Assembly (NCBI GenBank): GCA_963932145.1
Contig: OZ010588.1
Coordinates: 103,216,495-103,280,494, forward strand
Direction of reading: 5' to 3'
Length of the DNA stretch: 64,000 nucleotides
Origin: Acanthosepion lycidas
Taxonomy: Eukaryota > Mollusca > Cephalopoda > Sepiida > Sepiidae
In this document: positions 47,301 through 58,304 of the stretch, one piece after another
Layout: every line of letters begins with the position of its first letter
Position numbering within the stretch: position 1 is the first letter of the stretch
Made by a program: the position numbers and the translations under genes
The notes under the pieces: model-generated
Seen by the model: only the letters and a program-made list of their open reading frames with translations
The model's database searches: none
Told to the model about the DNA's origin: nothing

Positions 47301-47498
47301 CTTTGAGCATACGTATTTGTTCTTGTCAATCCTGTTCACATTTAATTGGTAGAAAGGCCTACCACATGCTTGGATCCAACGAAGACATTTCTCTAGTTGG
47401 CTGTGGGGTTTGGGAAATGGTAAGAAAAAGGCGCCATCCAATCGGTTTGGGTACCTTTCATCAGATTTACATAACCCCCACGCGCAACGACGTCCCAT
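47301..47498 (-). CDS. Variable exon: N-terminal half of a PFPKP-type THAP domain
   Basis: Seen: the ATG at 47498 (MGRRCAWGLC) directly precedes the zinc motif. 66 codons end at the donor CTCAAAG|GTAAGG in phase 0, right after V-C-S-K. Zinc ligands present are C5, C10 and C64. The fourth (His) is absent in this exon, and the reading frame beyond the donor does not provide C-x2-H. The body shows DERYPNRLDG, LPFPKPHSQLEKCLRW and QLNVNRID. Inferred: completed by the shared exon at 33773-33868, then joined to the constant exons. CACGTG lies 192 bases upstream (47690). Confidence 0.88.
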
Positions 47499-47689
47499 TA
47501 TTATAACGTATAAAGAAGAAAAGAAAAGTCTAAAACAGCTGACCACAAATTCTGTCGACCTAACGGATCAATGTTCTAATGAATAAATTATTAGCAGAAA
47601 CTGATAAAAGAGAGGTTGTCTTTTCTCACAAATCGAAACGGAAAAGGCCTCACAAATAGAAGCTTTGTAAGAGCTTACAGATGGCGTAC

Positions 47690-47695
47690 CACGTG
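47690..47695. promoter_or_regulatory. E-box CACGTG(AC)
   Basis: CACGTGAC 192 bases upstream of the half-THAP ATG at 47498, next to a GATGGCG string. Confidence 0.5.
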
Positions 47696-48192
47696 ACAGC
47701 TCACTTCTCACAAGTCAGTGGTAACCAAGGTTACCAAGAGAAAGGCAGGACGGGGCGAACAAGACGACGAATAACGATTTTTACCTTCTAGATGTGGCTC
47801 AAGAAGAGAGAACAAAATAGCAAAGCAAAGCTACATTATCAATCTAAGCAGAAATCACTATTTCCACCATGTACATCTCAATACTGACGAAAATTTTAAA
47901 AAGGTAAAAATGATGCAGATGCTAAAGATCAACACAATTAGGAACAAACTCGGAATTGTATTTTACATTTATGTTGAAGAATCATAAAATTGTTTAAAAT
48001 ATAGATTTTAACTGTATCTTGCTGATGTTTTATTGCTCACTTCAAATTTTGGAGAAAAAAAATTATAGTCCAACTGGGCTTGTATGTGTGTGTTAAATTC
48101 ATTAAAACAAGAAAAAAAGAAACCAAATAAAATATTTCAGATAAATCATTTCAATCAATTTTGGTAGTGAAATAAAAACAATGATTAGAAAC

Positions 48193-48207
48193 ACTCTCTC
48201 TCTCTCT

Positions 48208-48248
<41 letters not shown>
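48193..48248. repeat. (CT)n/(TA)n compound microsatellite
   Basis: A short CT run followed by about 40 bases of alternating TA. Confidence 0.95.
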
Positions 48249-48253
<5 letters not shown>

Positions 48254-48269
48254 GTAACTAAAATATGAG

Positions 48270-49440
48270 TATACAATGAAAAAAAAATTTTTTAAAAATG
48301 GCTAAAACTTAATAAAGACAATGTTATTGTCAAAATCTTTATATTCTTATGAAAAGGAAAGACCAAATAATTTTTTGATAGATTATTTTGGGATCATTTT
48401 TAGAACCTTCGAAATTTCTGTTAGAACATGTTTTTACTTGCATCAAAAGCAGAGCATAAAATAGTATTGCAAATTTGTGAGACACTTTGGAGGGAGGAGT
48501 GAAAAAGATTTGGAAAGTTTTGTAAAAAAAAAAAAAAAAAAAAAAAATCAAATTATTGTCAGATTTTAATGAAATTTTCAGGATTTATTCATAAATGAAT
48601 GAAATTTTAGAAACTTTTTTTAAGATCTTGGTAAAATTATATATATAATCACTTAATTTATAAAATTTGGAGAAATTCTTTGTTGTACTTACATGTTTTC
48701 TATTAATGTTTATATTAGTTATAGACAAATCCTCAGTGGATTTAAATGGGGGGAGGGGGGTCCCCAAACGCCCACCCCTAATCTGCTCTAAATTGGAAGA
48801 TAAAAAATGCAATAAAACTAAGACATAATTTAATTAGAAAATCTTTTGAATATATTATGGACACTTAAGAATAGAAAATTTTTGTGATGAATAATGAATT
48901 TTTTTTTTTTTTTTTTTTTACAATATTCGTTTTCATTTTAATTATAACAAATTATAGTTTTAAATAGTTTAAAATTCTGTATTAATTTGTAGACAATAGG
49001 TGATATTGTTATCAAGTAAAAACTATATTTACTAACTATAAATGAAAAAGCCAACAATTCAAATACCTCCAGTATTTTAATAAGAATTATGAATTTTTGT
49101 GCATAAATGTGCCGATTTAAATACGTAATGTATGGATGCCCATATATGACATTATCTGAACAAGAGTGGTAACTATAGTAACTATAAAAATTTATTGGGA
49201 ATTTTCTAACATTTCCTGAATAAATGTCTTTGTAAGTAAAACTAAAGCCAAAGTACCTAAAATTCAATATTGGAATGTTTAGAAAATTAAAAATTTTTAA
49301 GATTACTGGGTTGGTAAAAAAAAAAAAAAAAAGATAAAAAAGGCGTTCACATATTTACCATGTAATTTTACAAGTATTTCAACCTTACCTAAATCTCGCA
49401 ACTGTCAGGTTATTGATAAATGTGTCAACACCTAAAACCA
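48270..49440. repeat. GGTACCT-family repeat pieces
   Basis: It contains GATTTTAATGAAATTTTCAGG with ATTCATAAATGAATGA (48555), the AAGATTACTGGG..GCGTTCACAT segment (49300) and other strings shared with 37552-40779 and 22788-23928. Termini not identified. Confidence 0.45.
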
Positions 49441-50095
49441 CCCACCTCTATGTAAAAACAGAAAAAAAATGCTTTTTTGCAATATTTTAAACTGAAAGTA
49501 AATAATATCTAATTCAAATTAAATTAAGTTTATTCTGACACATTAACAAAGCAAACATTTAAAACTCACCAAAAAATCATTATTGCTGTTTATTGAAAAA
49601 TTTCTCTAAATTTAAGTCATTTTTTTCTCTAACTTAGAGAAATTTAGTTGAAATTTCTGTAGTCACTTTACAAAACTTTTTATCATGCATGGATTTGTAT
49701 TTAATCCACAAAATGTTTATAAAAATAATTTTTGTTTATTTGATATCAATATGGACTGCAGTAAACAAATTGAAAATTGTGGTAATTGATATTTTTAGCA
49801 TAAAAAAAAAAGAGACAATAGAATACATACATGGTGCATCAAGTATGTGAGAACAAATTATAATATAAAATAATATTGAGGAGAAGAGTATATTAAAAAA
49901 AATCAAAAAAATCTATTAAATAAAACAAAGTCACAGCCTCAAACATAACCGCATACTCTGATCATACTTGTTTATATTTGGCATCATGTCCAAGATTATG
50001 GTCTACAACAAGTCCTTTGGATTGAGAGGCCACAAGTTGTTCTGCCTTGATATCCAAGAGCATTCAAATCAAGGAAATTAAGAGCTGACACGATC

Positions 50096-50126
<31 letters not shown>

Positions 50127-52555
50127 TTATTGGCTTGCTACTTCTGAGTCATGTGGGCCATGCAGAAGAGAGCCAAATCATACTGGACAAAACAGACAAC
50201 CTCTCAATGCAGGGGCTGACCAGTGTCCTTGATGTAGACAGTAGAATTGACAAGAATAATTGTGGTGGCAAGATATAGCCCTTGTTAATCGTAACTCCCA
50301 CAACTATCACAGATGATGTCATCTTTATGTTCATCACCGTGTGTACCTCCATGGAGTCTGTGCAGGGCCTCTTGTCAACTTGGCTACTCAAGAAGCTTAT
50401 TGTCCCAGACTCACCATGCTATGAACATAATGTGTGCCATTTCTTTTCCTGTATCAGATTGTCATGTTAATGCTCTTGCTACACACCTGAAAGAAAATTA
50501 GAATGTTAAAATCTGGAATATGCTGTATAACATAACATTGGGTCGTCTTTCATTTATGGCCCACTAAAAATGTAGGCTCAAATACTTAGAGCATCTTGCA
50601 TCATTCTACCTACAAAGAATTAAGTGGAAAGCAAAAACAACATCCTATGTTTAATGGAATATTGTAGGTACCACCAAAATGGATGTGCTTTTGTTTTTTT
50701 AAGATGAAAGCTAAAAAAAAAAAAATAAATAAATAAATAAAATAAAAAAAAAATAAATCAAACAACTGAAGCTATCCTGTTTTAGAAAGATTTGCTAAAA
50801 ATCATAAAATTTGGTTTGAATTGGATAATTCTAAGTATTTATCTATTAATGAATAAATTGTATACTGAATAGTTTATTTTATTAGAAAACCTTGTGGAAA
50901 TGTTTTTTGCTTGGTCTGTTTCCATCCATCCCACCTTTTTGATATCTCAAGTGTACTTTTTTATATTTCAGGGTTAGGTTACAGTTATATGAAGGAAATT
51001 CCCTAAAGATGTTATTTCAGTAAAATACCTATGCAATATCAAGTGTGATCATATCAAAAATTAATCCCAAACCCTACCAAAAATAATTTAATAAAACTAA
51101 AAAAAAAAACAATTGACAGTTGGTACTTTTCTTTTAGATTGTACAGAGAGAAAAAACAACACACACAAAACAAACCACTTTCTATTCACTAGTTTGTTGT
51201 TTTTTTTTTTTTTTAAATAAAGACATTTGAAGAATTAAAAAAAAAACAAAAAAAACAACGTTTAATGCCATTTTCAAGTGAACTTTTTTTCTTAAAGAAT
51301 TTGAAATTTTTTTCTTTTTACCAACTGTTAAGATTATTTTTTGTATGGATGTTTAAAATGGAAATAATTCTGAATTGCTGCCATTTGTCTACTTTAAAAC
51401 TAATATCATCTATGATAACTTTCAAATTAAGAATAATTAGAAAAAGAACATACTGGGTACAATTAGATGTTTTATGACATCAAATGTGTAACAAATTAAG
51501 TTATTAAACAATTTCTAATGAAATATAAGAATAAAATTATTAAGTTTCATAAAATCGTATAGAATAAAAAAAATATATTCTTAAACTATTATTTAAAGTT
51601 ATATGAATTATTCTTAGACATGAATACTAATTTCTAGATTATTAAAATGCTGGTGTTCTGTATTTCTTTAATTTTTTTTAAAACATTCCCGCGCTTTTTA
51701 AGAGAGGGGTTGAAACATATTTATAGCTGTTGACCTCTGACCTCACATGCGACATTTTCATATTTTAAGCAAAAAGTAAGCATACATTTCCAGTTGAGTT
51801 AACCATTACTTCGAAGCATCTGTAGGATTGGATTTTTTATGAGGTTTTCAGATTTGTTATTTGACATTTGTAAGAAGAGCTTCGACGAGTGAATTTACCA
51901 ATGTTTTAAAAATGCTTAAAAAAAAAAAAAAAAAAAAATTTATTTACATAGGAAATTTTTTTTTTTTTTTTTTTTAATACGGATTCAAATAAGAATTAAA
52001 ATTTAAGTTCTAGAATATGGATATTCCACAGGTTCCCAAAATTCCCATGAGACAGACTATTATTCATATATAAAAAAAAAAAATCCTTCCCTCACAGTCA
52101 GAATTTGTTTTAAAGGAAACATCTGCATTAATAAAATAATCAGTCATAGAACAACTTTCCCTGTGTTCTAATATCGGCAATTAATGGAAAACAGAACTTT
52201 CATTCTTAGCTTAAAAAAAAAAAAAAATGCTTCAATGGTAAATGCAAATATTATTCTTTTTCTTTAACAGAATAAACAAACAAAACATCAACAATTGATA
52301 TTGAGCCAAGAAATTAGCTTTAAAAGAAAAACAAAACTATTATTTTATCAAATAAACAAAAAAAGTTAAAATCTTGAAGCTACAAGACGAGATATTTCTA
52401 AAAACGGGACAAACGTTAACGCTATTTGTATCTGTAAATTTAAATACTATTTCAGTAAATAAAAATAAAAAGCAATAAAAACACTTGGCCGCAGAATAAT
52501 TGAACCACGACCATAACTTTAGTTTATGTTATTGTTATTTTTTTTTTTTTTTTAC

Positions 52556-53041
52556 CTTCACTGGCACAAGCAGGAAATCCTTTTCACTTGTTTCTTCATC
52601 TTCTTTATTAGCAGTTTTATTTTTATCCTCGAAATTCGATCGTTTCGTAAAACGCGACAACCAACCATTTGTGGGTCGAAAGTTTAATTTGCCCAGCCGT
52701 GTAGCGAACTTTTCGGCCATTTCCTTCAGCAATCCTCGGTCTACATGACGCCCATTTTCGCTCATCGAATTAAGCCATTGAGAAAGAGAGCCCTCAATAT
52801 CGGCATCCTTCCCGCTTCTCCGTCTTTTTCGATTACTATTCATAGGTCCGTAGACAAAATCTCTGTGAATAGACGGTTTCTCTTTCATCATCTTATTTAA
52901 GGTTGATTGGGCAATACCATAGCGACGTGCTAGTTCGCGTTGATTTACGATCGTGCCCTGCGAACGTTCCTCGTCTATTTCTTTTAAGATTTCTGCTTTT
53001 CTCCCTAGCGAGAGGGTTACTCGTCGTCTTGGTTTAGACAT
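52556..53041 (-). CDS. Variable exon: CENP-B-type bipartite helix-turn-helix
   Basis: Seen: the ATG is at 53041 (MSKPRRRVTL) and 162 codons end at the donor GTGAAG|GTAAAA in phase 0 (..VPVK). The first HTH has GRKAEILKEIDEE, then NQRELARRYGIAQSTLNKMM. The second, Tc5/CENP-B-like, has ADIEGSLSQWLNSM, LLKEMAEKFATRLG and TNGWLSRFTKRSN. Between them lies KRRRSGKD, a possible nuclear signal. Known: this pair of HTH domains binds DNA in CENP-B and in pogo/Tigger transposases. The DDE nuclease that follows in a transposase is absent, replaced by a short charged end (NKEDEETSEKD). Inferred: domesticated DNA-binding exon. Two perfect TGACGTCA sites lie 280-335 bases upstream. Confidence 0.92.
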
Positions 53042-53320
53042 ATTGAAAAAAAATTCCTTGGAAAGACGGGAGGAAATATATATATATATTGATGATTAAA
53101 ATAAATTATAATAAATTCGGATGAAAAGAGTCGGAGAAGGTATTTTGTGTCTGATGCAAACAAAGCATTCAATTTTCAAGGGCGTTTGTTTCATTACTTA
53201 CTTTTCTTAGTAACCGAACAGGGGAAAACTAACATTTTTGTTTTCGTGACCTCTTTAAGCTTAATTTCTATTCGTCTTGTAAATGAAGACGTGACATTAT
53301 TGCGTGATCACTATAACTGA

Positions 53321-53328
53321 TGACGTCA
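53321..53328. promoter_or_regulatory. CRE palindrome TGACGTCA (first of two)
   Basis: Perfect octamer 280 bases upstream of the CENP-B-type ATG. A second perfect copy is at 53373-53380. Confidence 0.5.
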
Positions 53329-53372
53329 CAAAATGATCATTATAAGCGTCGACAAATGGCGCGAAGAAAATA

Positions 53373-53380
53373 TGACGTCA
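53373..53380. promoter_or_regulatory. CRE palindrome TGACGTCA (second of two)
   Basis: Perfect octamer 45 bases beyond the first, in the sequence ATATGACGTCACTATT. TGTGACGTCACTATTT occurs at 18621 before a THAP exon. Confidence 0.5.
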
Positions 53381-54469
53381 CTATTGTATTTATTAGTACA
53401 TTTGGTATTTATTCACAAAAAAATGTATGCAACTGTAAACTAGATAAACGACAGGAGGTGGCTGGATGAAGGTCATTATGGAATGGAGTAGAGTAGACAA
53501 AAAATATATATCCGGGAGGAAGTATAAAAATTGACAGCATTAGCAAGCGAACGCCGAAATCCTCCAAAATTACTCAACTGTCACCTCTACCGTGAAGAGA
53601 AAAAAATTGATAAATTTGAATATAAATGGTAATAAAATAAAAATCGCTAGTTTATCACTAGAAAAAAAAATATGAAGACGATAATAAATTGTGTAAAAAA
53701 TAAATAAAGAATTTAACAGCCAACGTTGAACATTATGCGAATAAATCGTAAACATTACGCGGTGGGGGGGATTACGAATTTTCTAAAAGATAAGTAAGAA
53801 AAATAAAGTTTTATTTTTGAAAACGATAAAATGAAGTCATTCGATAATGTAAATTTTCAAAGTATTAATTAATTATATCATCATCACGCTTGTAAATGCA
53901 AATTGAGAAAAGTAAAAAAAAAAAAAAAGGAACGCAAAATTAAAAAAAAAATCAGTGTAATTTTTAGTAAAAAAATAAATCACTGTTTATTTAATAAAAA
54001 AATATATGGTAATGGACACAGACACGGTAAGGAAGATCGTTACTTTTTTTTTTTTTTTTTTAAATACTAGAAATTCAACACACATACACTTGGAAAAAAA
54101 GGGAAGCAAGTTAATTTTTTAGTTTTAATGCGAATATTGCAATTAAGTGCAAAATATTTCTGAAAAGAAAAATCCCGCTTATTTGTTAATGTTAGATAAG
54201 AAAACATTTCTCCCGTTTCATAAAGAATATGGAAAAAGAAAATAGTTTTTTTTTTTTTGTTTTTTAATCATATATCGGATGTGGTAGTAGCAACACTAGT
54301 AGAGTCATGCGTGCTTTTTGGTAGTTCTACTACTTACTACGACTATGTAATGGACAAGCTGGCATATATATGTATATTTATAGAGAGAGAAGAGAAAGGA
54401 AAAGAGATACTCTCAAGCCGTGGATGGCTGAAATATATAATTTTCTTTTTACGTGTTTGTTAGTCTTAC

Positions 54470-54667
54470 CTTAGAACACACATATTTATTCTGATCAATC
54501 TTGAATACATTTAGCTGAGAGTAGGGCCGACCGCACGCTTCAATCCATCGCAAGCATTTCTCTAGTTTGGTGCGTGGCTTTGGGAAAGGAATAAAAAAGC
54601 CCCCATTTATCCTCTCTGGGTACCTTTCGTCGGCATTGCACAAGCCCCACACACATCGGCGCACCAT
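54470..54667 (-). CDS. Variable exon: N-terminal half of a PFPKP-type THAP domain
   Basis: Seen: the ATG at 54667 (MVRRCVWGLC) sits in a good context (CGCCATGG). 66 codons end at the donor TCTAAG|GTAAGACT in phase 0, after V-C-S-K. Zinc ligands present are C5, C10 and C64. The body shows DERYPERING, IPFPKPRTKLEKCLRW and QLNVFKIDQNKY. It lacks the final His and HFVGGNGPT. Inferred: completed by the shared exon at 33773-33868. The start region lies in a GC-rich patch with alternating CG/CA just upstream (54774-54804), unlike the AT-rich surroundings and probably its promoter or 5' UTR. Confidence 0.88.
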
Positions 54668-55835
54668 GGCGAGATGTGATCGCAGGCAGACAGACAGGGA
54701 GGAAAATAAGAGCAATGCTTGCTTACTTATTCTGACTGATAAAAGGGAGGGAGAGTCCACGACGGTGACGGCAGTGCGCGAGCGCGCGCGCACACACACA
54801 CACAAAGCCCGTGGTTTTATTCTGTCGTTATTATTGACAACTGACTCCTACTGCCGTTGCTACCACACTTCTAAAATATCGAAATTGGTTCGCTTGCTAC
54901 GATCAAAGCTTTAAAATTCTTTGCAAATCGTATTAACTTTACAAAAATACAGCTATCAAGTGACAATTTAAACATGTAAAAATGTTCGCTACAAGAAATC
55001 TAAAACAAAAGAAAAACGTTAACACAGCAGTATCGACAAGTATTACTGCTACACATTTCTGATGTTGTAACAGTAGGTATAATAGTAGTCACATCTATTT
55101 TTCAACATGCTGTTTATTACTTATTTTACAAGTTGCTAAACGACAAAAATAAACGATTTTTAAAAATTAATTTTTACTCTAAAGATTGTGATAACGAGCC
55201 TAGCCAATAAAGCTAATTCGAAGCCCAGACAGAAACTAAGAGAACATTTTAAAAAAATTTTAGTGACTAAAAAAGTCGTCTTATGAAAAGTAAAACAGAG
55301 TTAGATTCTAGTTACCATGACAACAATAATTGATATTCTTGTTACAAAATAATAGTAAAAACTTGAAGTTTTTTTTTCTTTTCTTTTATTGAATTGTGGA
55401 ACATGGCACGATATTAAGAAATAATTAATGTTATAAAAGTGTAAAGAGGTATTTTTATTAGTATTTAATAATTATTAGTAATTTATAAAATTCAAAGCCC
55501 CCCGCTTCCCCAATGAAAAGACATACGATCAATTCGTCGACAAGATGAAAAAAAAAAAAAAAAAAAAAAAAAAAGAAGTGATTTTTATAATTATAATATC
55601 GAAATACAGGCGTGTAAGCATTACTATCATTATTAATTCCCCACACCCACATTAACAATTATTTTAATTTTAATTTCTCCGTTTATGACATTCAGGAAAA
55701 CATTCAGAGACTCTAACCCCACGCTATAGTATTTAGTGTTTTGCTGTCACTGTTTGGGGGTACCTTAAAAATTACCATTCTGAATATGCAGTTTTTACGT
55801 ATAACCGAAATTTTTTATATGATTCTTGCACTTAC
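54668..55835. other. Spacer; GC-rich promoter patch then AT-rich sequence
   Basis: From 54700 to 54830 it is GC-rich with GCGCGAGCGCGCGCGCACAC, likely promoter or 5' UTR. A poly-A tract lies at 55549-55574. No exon is supported. Confidence 0.45.
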
Positions 55836-56051
55836 TTCTGCTGCTATTGATGCATGATTATGTACTCCAATTTTTTTTAGCTCTTCAAAACTTTGATTCG
55901 TATGAAGTCGAGCCTTGCATGCACGATTTTCACACCTCCAATATATCGTAGATCCGTCTGCATTCTCTTTATTTTTTGTATATCTATAATTTTCTTTATC
56001 TATAACTTTGTTTTTGCCTTTCTCTGAAATGGTGATCTTGCAGGTGGCCAT
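55836..56051 (-). CDS. Variable exon: FLYWCH-type zinc finger
   Basis: Seen: the ATG at 56051 (MATCKITIS) follows an in-frame ATG at 56078 and is preferred for its better context (GGCCACC region read as GCCACCTG after the ATG). 72 codons end at the donor GCAGAA|GTAAGTGC in phase 0 (..ASIAAE). The core runs KENYRYTKN, YWRCENRACKARLHTN, then GVHNHAS: W-R-C, C-x4-C, KAR and H-x-H. Known: FLYWCH zinc finger, as in Mod(mdg4) isoforms. It is the shortest FLYWCH exon here and carries nothing beyond the finger. Confidence 0.88.
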
Positions 56052-56364
56052 GTTGATCCTACGAGTATAGGCTAACAAACATAAACCAATTAAAACAGAT
56101 ACTGGAGACGAATTGACGGAGTGACAAATTGACTGGCGACCAATTTACCTTGAACCTTGGAAGAAAGGGGGATTAATCTGAAATATTGCAATTATTAACG
56201 AAAAATATGATTGAAAGAAAAAAAAAAAAGAAAAAAAGATACCTGAAATTATAGAACATTTAAGACAAAAACGCCTAATAAAATGAGTTCATATTAAAAT
56301 AGTTACTATTAACGAATTTAATAATTTAACACACCCTTATGGTAGAGGGTTATCGTCAGCTCAC
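56052..56364. other. Short spacer between FLYWCH and STPR exons
   Basis: About 310 bases with no coding support and no recognised regulatory element. Confidence 0.5.
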
Positions 56365-56787
56365 CTCAAAAACAGGGTGACATGATGAATCGTTTTGTTT
56401 TTCTTCAGCCAACTGTTTACAATCCTTGTTAAAATTATTTAAAGAATTCCTTCTTCTGAGCAAAAACTGGTGTTTGCTAATCAAAGCCGATTCGATCGGC
56501 GGTCTCATTAGACGTTTAAGAGTAGCCATCCGGGCATATCTTTCTCGATCAGCTTGTCGGCGTTTTTCTTTCTCTTCGGCTGTCATACTTGCTCTCCTTA
56601 GTCTTTGTGCTTCGGCTGCTTTTTTCTTCATTACTTCCTTTCTAGCTGGAGACATAGAGTGTCTTCGACGTCTCTGGGCATCAGTCTTTCTCTTTCTAAT
56701 CAATTCTGCCATGGTCAGAGGAGTAGTGGCAGTATTGTTGAGCGTTTGGCGCTGAGGATACACCGACAGATTTAGGTTTTTCTTCAT
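56365..56787 (-). CDS. Variable exon: STPR-like basic repeat DNA-binding region
   Basis: Seen: the ATG is at 56787 (MKKNLNLSVY) and 141 codons end at the donor TTTGAG|GTGAGC in phase 0 (..HPVFE). Residues about 28-90 hold three tandem, roughly 20-24-residue units: LIRKRKTDAQRRRRHSMSP, then ARKEVMKKKAAEAQRLRRAS and MTAEEKEKRRQADRERYARM. Each has the R/K-x-x-x-A-x-R-x-R-R-x-S-M-[ST]-x-E pattern. Known: STPR (23-residue peptide repeat) domains such as that of silkworm FMBP-1 are helical DNA-binding repeats with this look. Assignment is by pattern, and another basic helical domain is possible. Inferred: a non-zinc DNA-binding first exon of the BTB gene. Confidence 0.75.
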
Positions 56788-57828
56788 AGTGTTTTTTTTT
56801 TTAACAAGTGAAACGTAAATAAATAAATCCAATTATACTGCGCTATTTCTTTTTTTTTTAAACAAAACAAAAAAAAGTACTTTTGAAAACTAACTCCGAA
56901 AGGAAAAATTCAATTTTATAAATTATTTTTTTAATGACAACTTTTTAAACCCATACGCCTCAGTCAGAAAGTTTTACAATTATTTCCTTCCATTCAGAAC
57001 GAAATTGTTTTAATATGGAATTGAAATTTCAGATTTGCACGTCTTCTCGAATACAAAGTAAATATTAATTTATCGAAAAACAGTTGATGATCTGTCTTGA
57101 TTGAAGACTAGAAACACCTAAAAAGGCGCTCCGATGTGTGAAATGACGCAGTTCAGAGTTTATAATAGTAGCAGCAGCAGTGATGATAGCTTCAGACAGA
57201 AGAAAGGATTCCGCAAAGAAAAAAAAAATCTGTTTCATGTAAATATGAAGAAACAACAATAAAAATATAAGTGAAAAATTAAGAGATCAGATATCCGTGA
57301 ACTAAATGAAAATTACAAACAGCTGTAAGTAAGTTTAAATAAATAAAATAAAAACAATGAAGTGACAGTCTGAACTGAAGCAATAAAGCAAGCTTCACTC
57401 AGGAAAAAGAAAAATGCGACCCTTCGAGACAGCACATGCGCATTTCGTACAACTGGTTTAACTTCCTAATGAAGTATACAAAAAAAAATAAAGAAAATAT
57501 ATTAATAATAAAAGCATAAAATAAATATAGAAATACATTTAAGTTCAATATTAGAAATAGTTACACCGACATATTTACTATCCAATGTTTGTATGTTTTA
57601 TCTACGTATATGAATTTTTTTTTAAATATAGAACACCCCCTATTATTTTGGACACCATGCATAAATAGTAATACAGAAAATAAAAATATTGTTGTTCTAC
57701 GCTACTGAAGTAAAAAAAAAAAAAAAATAGCCAAATCTCCATAACTGCTAAATAAAATTCGTAAAATAGCTCTTTCCAACTTATCAATAACATTTTTTTT
57801 AAAAGTAAAACTAAAACTGTGAGCTTAC
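56788..57828. other. Spacer, no exon
   Basis: AT-rich. From 57100 to 57220 it is slightly less so, with AGCAGCAGCAG and CGCTCCGATG, perhaps promoter of the STPR exon. The minus frames at 57065-57259 and 57602-57793 are low-complexity. Confidence 0.4.
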
Positions 57829-58035
57829 CTTGGAACAGACGAAGTGGTGCGATTTGATTTTGCTAACGTTCAGCTGGTAGAGTGGCCGACAACATGCGGC
57901 GATCCATCGCAAGCATTTCTCAAGCTTTTTCTTCGGTTTAGGGAATGATATAAAAAATACACCCAGCATGTATGGCTTGTGCTTGTACCGACTATCACTA
58001 CGGCAAGTACCCCATGCACAACGTTTGGTGACCAT
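57829..58035 (-). CDS. Variable exon: N-terminal half of a PFPKP-type THAP domain
   Basis: Seen: the ATG at 58035 (MVTKRCAWGTC) sits in a strong context (AGCCATGG). 69 codons end at the donor TCCAAG|GTAAGC in phase 0, after V-C-S-K. Zinc ligands present are C6, C11 and C67. The body shows SDSRYKHKP, FISFPKPKKKLEKCLRW and QLNVSKIKSHHF. The final His is missing. Inferred: completed by the shared exon at 33773-33868. The perfect palindrome GTCACGTGAC lies 158 bases upstream (58193-58202) with an AAAATGGCG string right beyond it, a compact promoter signature. Confidence 0.88.
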
Positions 58036-58271
58036 GGCTAAGGTGTGAAGAATTTTAGTTTTCAAATAATAAGACAGTAAGAAAAAAAAAAAAATCTTTC
58101 GGAAAAAAAGAGTAGAAACTGTTTTTTACAACATGAATTAAATTCTTGGATTTTCGTTTTCAAGGCAGGCTAGAAGAGCTGTTTGTACCGCAGTCACGTG
58201 ACAAGAAAGGAAAATGGCGTCATTTTCACCGGAAGTAAGTGCGCGGATGTTTTTCTATTCATATTTTAAAT

Positions 58272-58304
<33 letters not shown>

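Larger units (their letters stand above)
47499..52555. other. Spacer; repeats and one unexplained denser stretch
   Basis: From 47560 to 47780 it is promoter-like (CACGTG, GC-richer). A (CT)n/(TA)n run is at 48193-48248. From 48270 to 49440 there are GGTACCT-family repeat pieces, and 51170-51600 resembles 36820-37400. From 49930 to 50500 composition is less AT-rich, with open frames on both strands but no recognised domain. No exon is supported. Confidence 0.45.
53042..54469. other. Spacer with probable promoter of the CENP-B-type exon
   Basis: The stretch 53220-53400 has two CRE palindromes and a CGTGACC string. From 53560 on it is AT-rich with many A-runs. No exon is supported. Confidence 0.5.
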
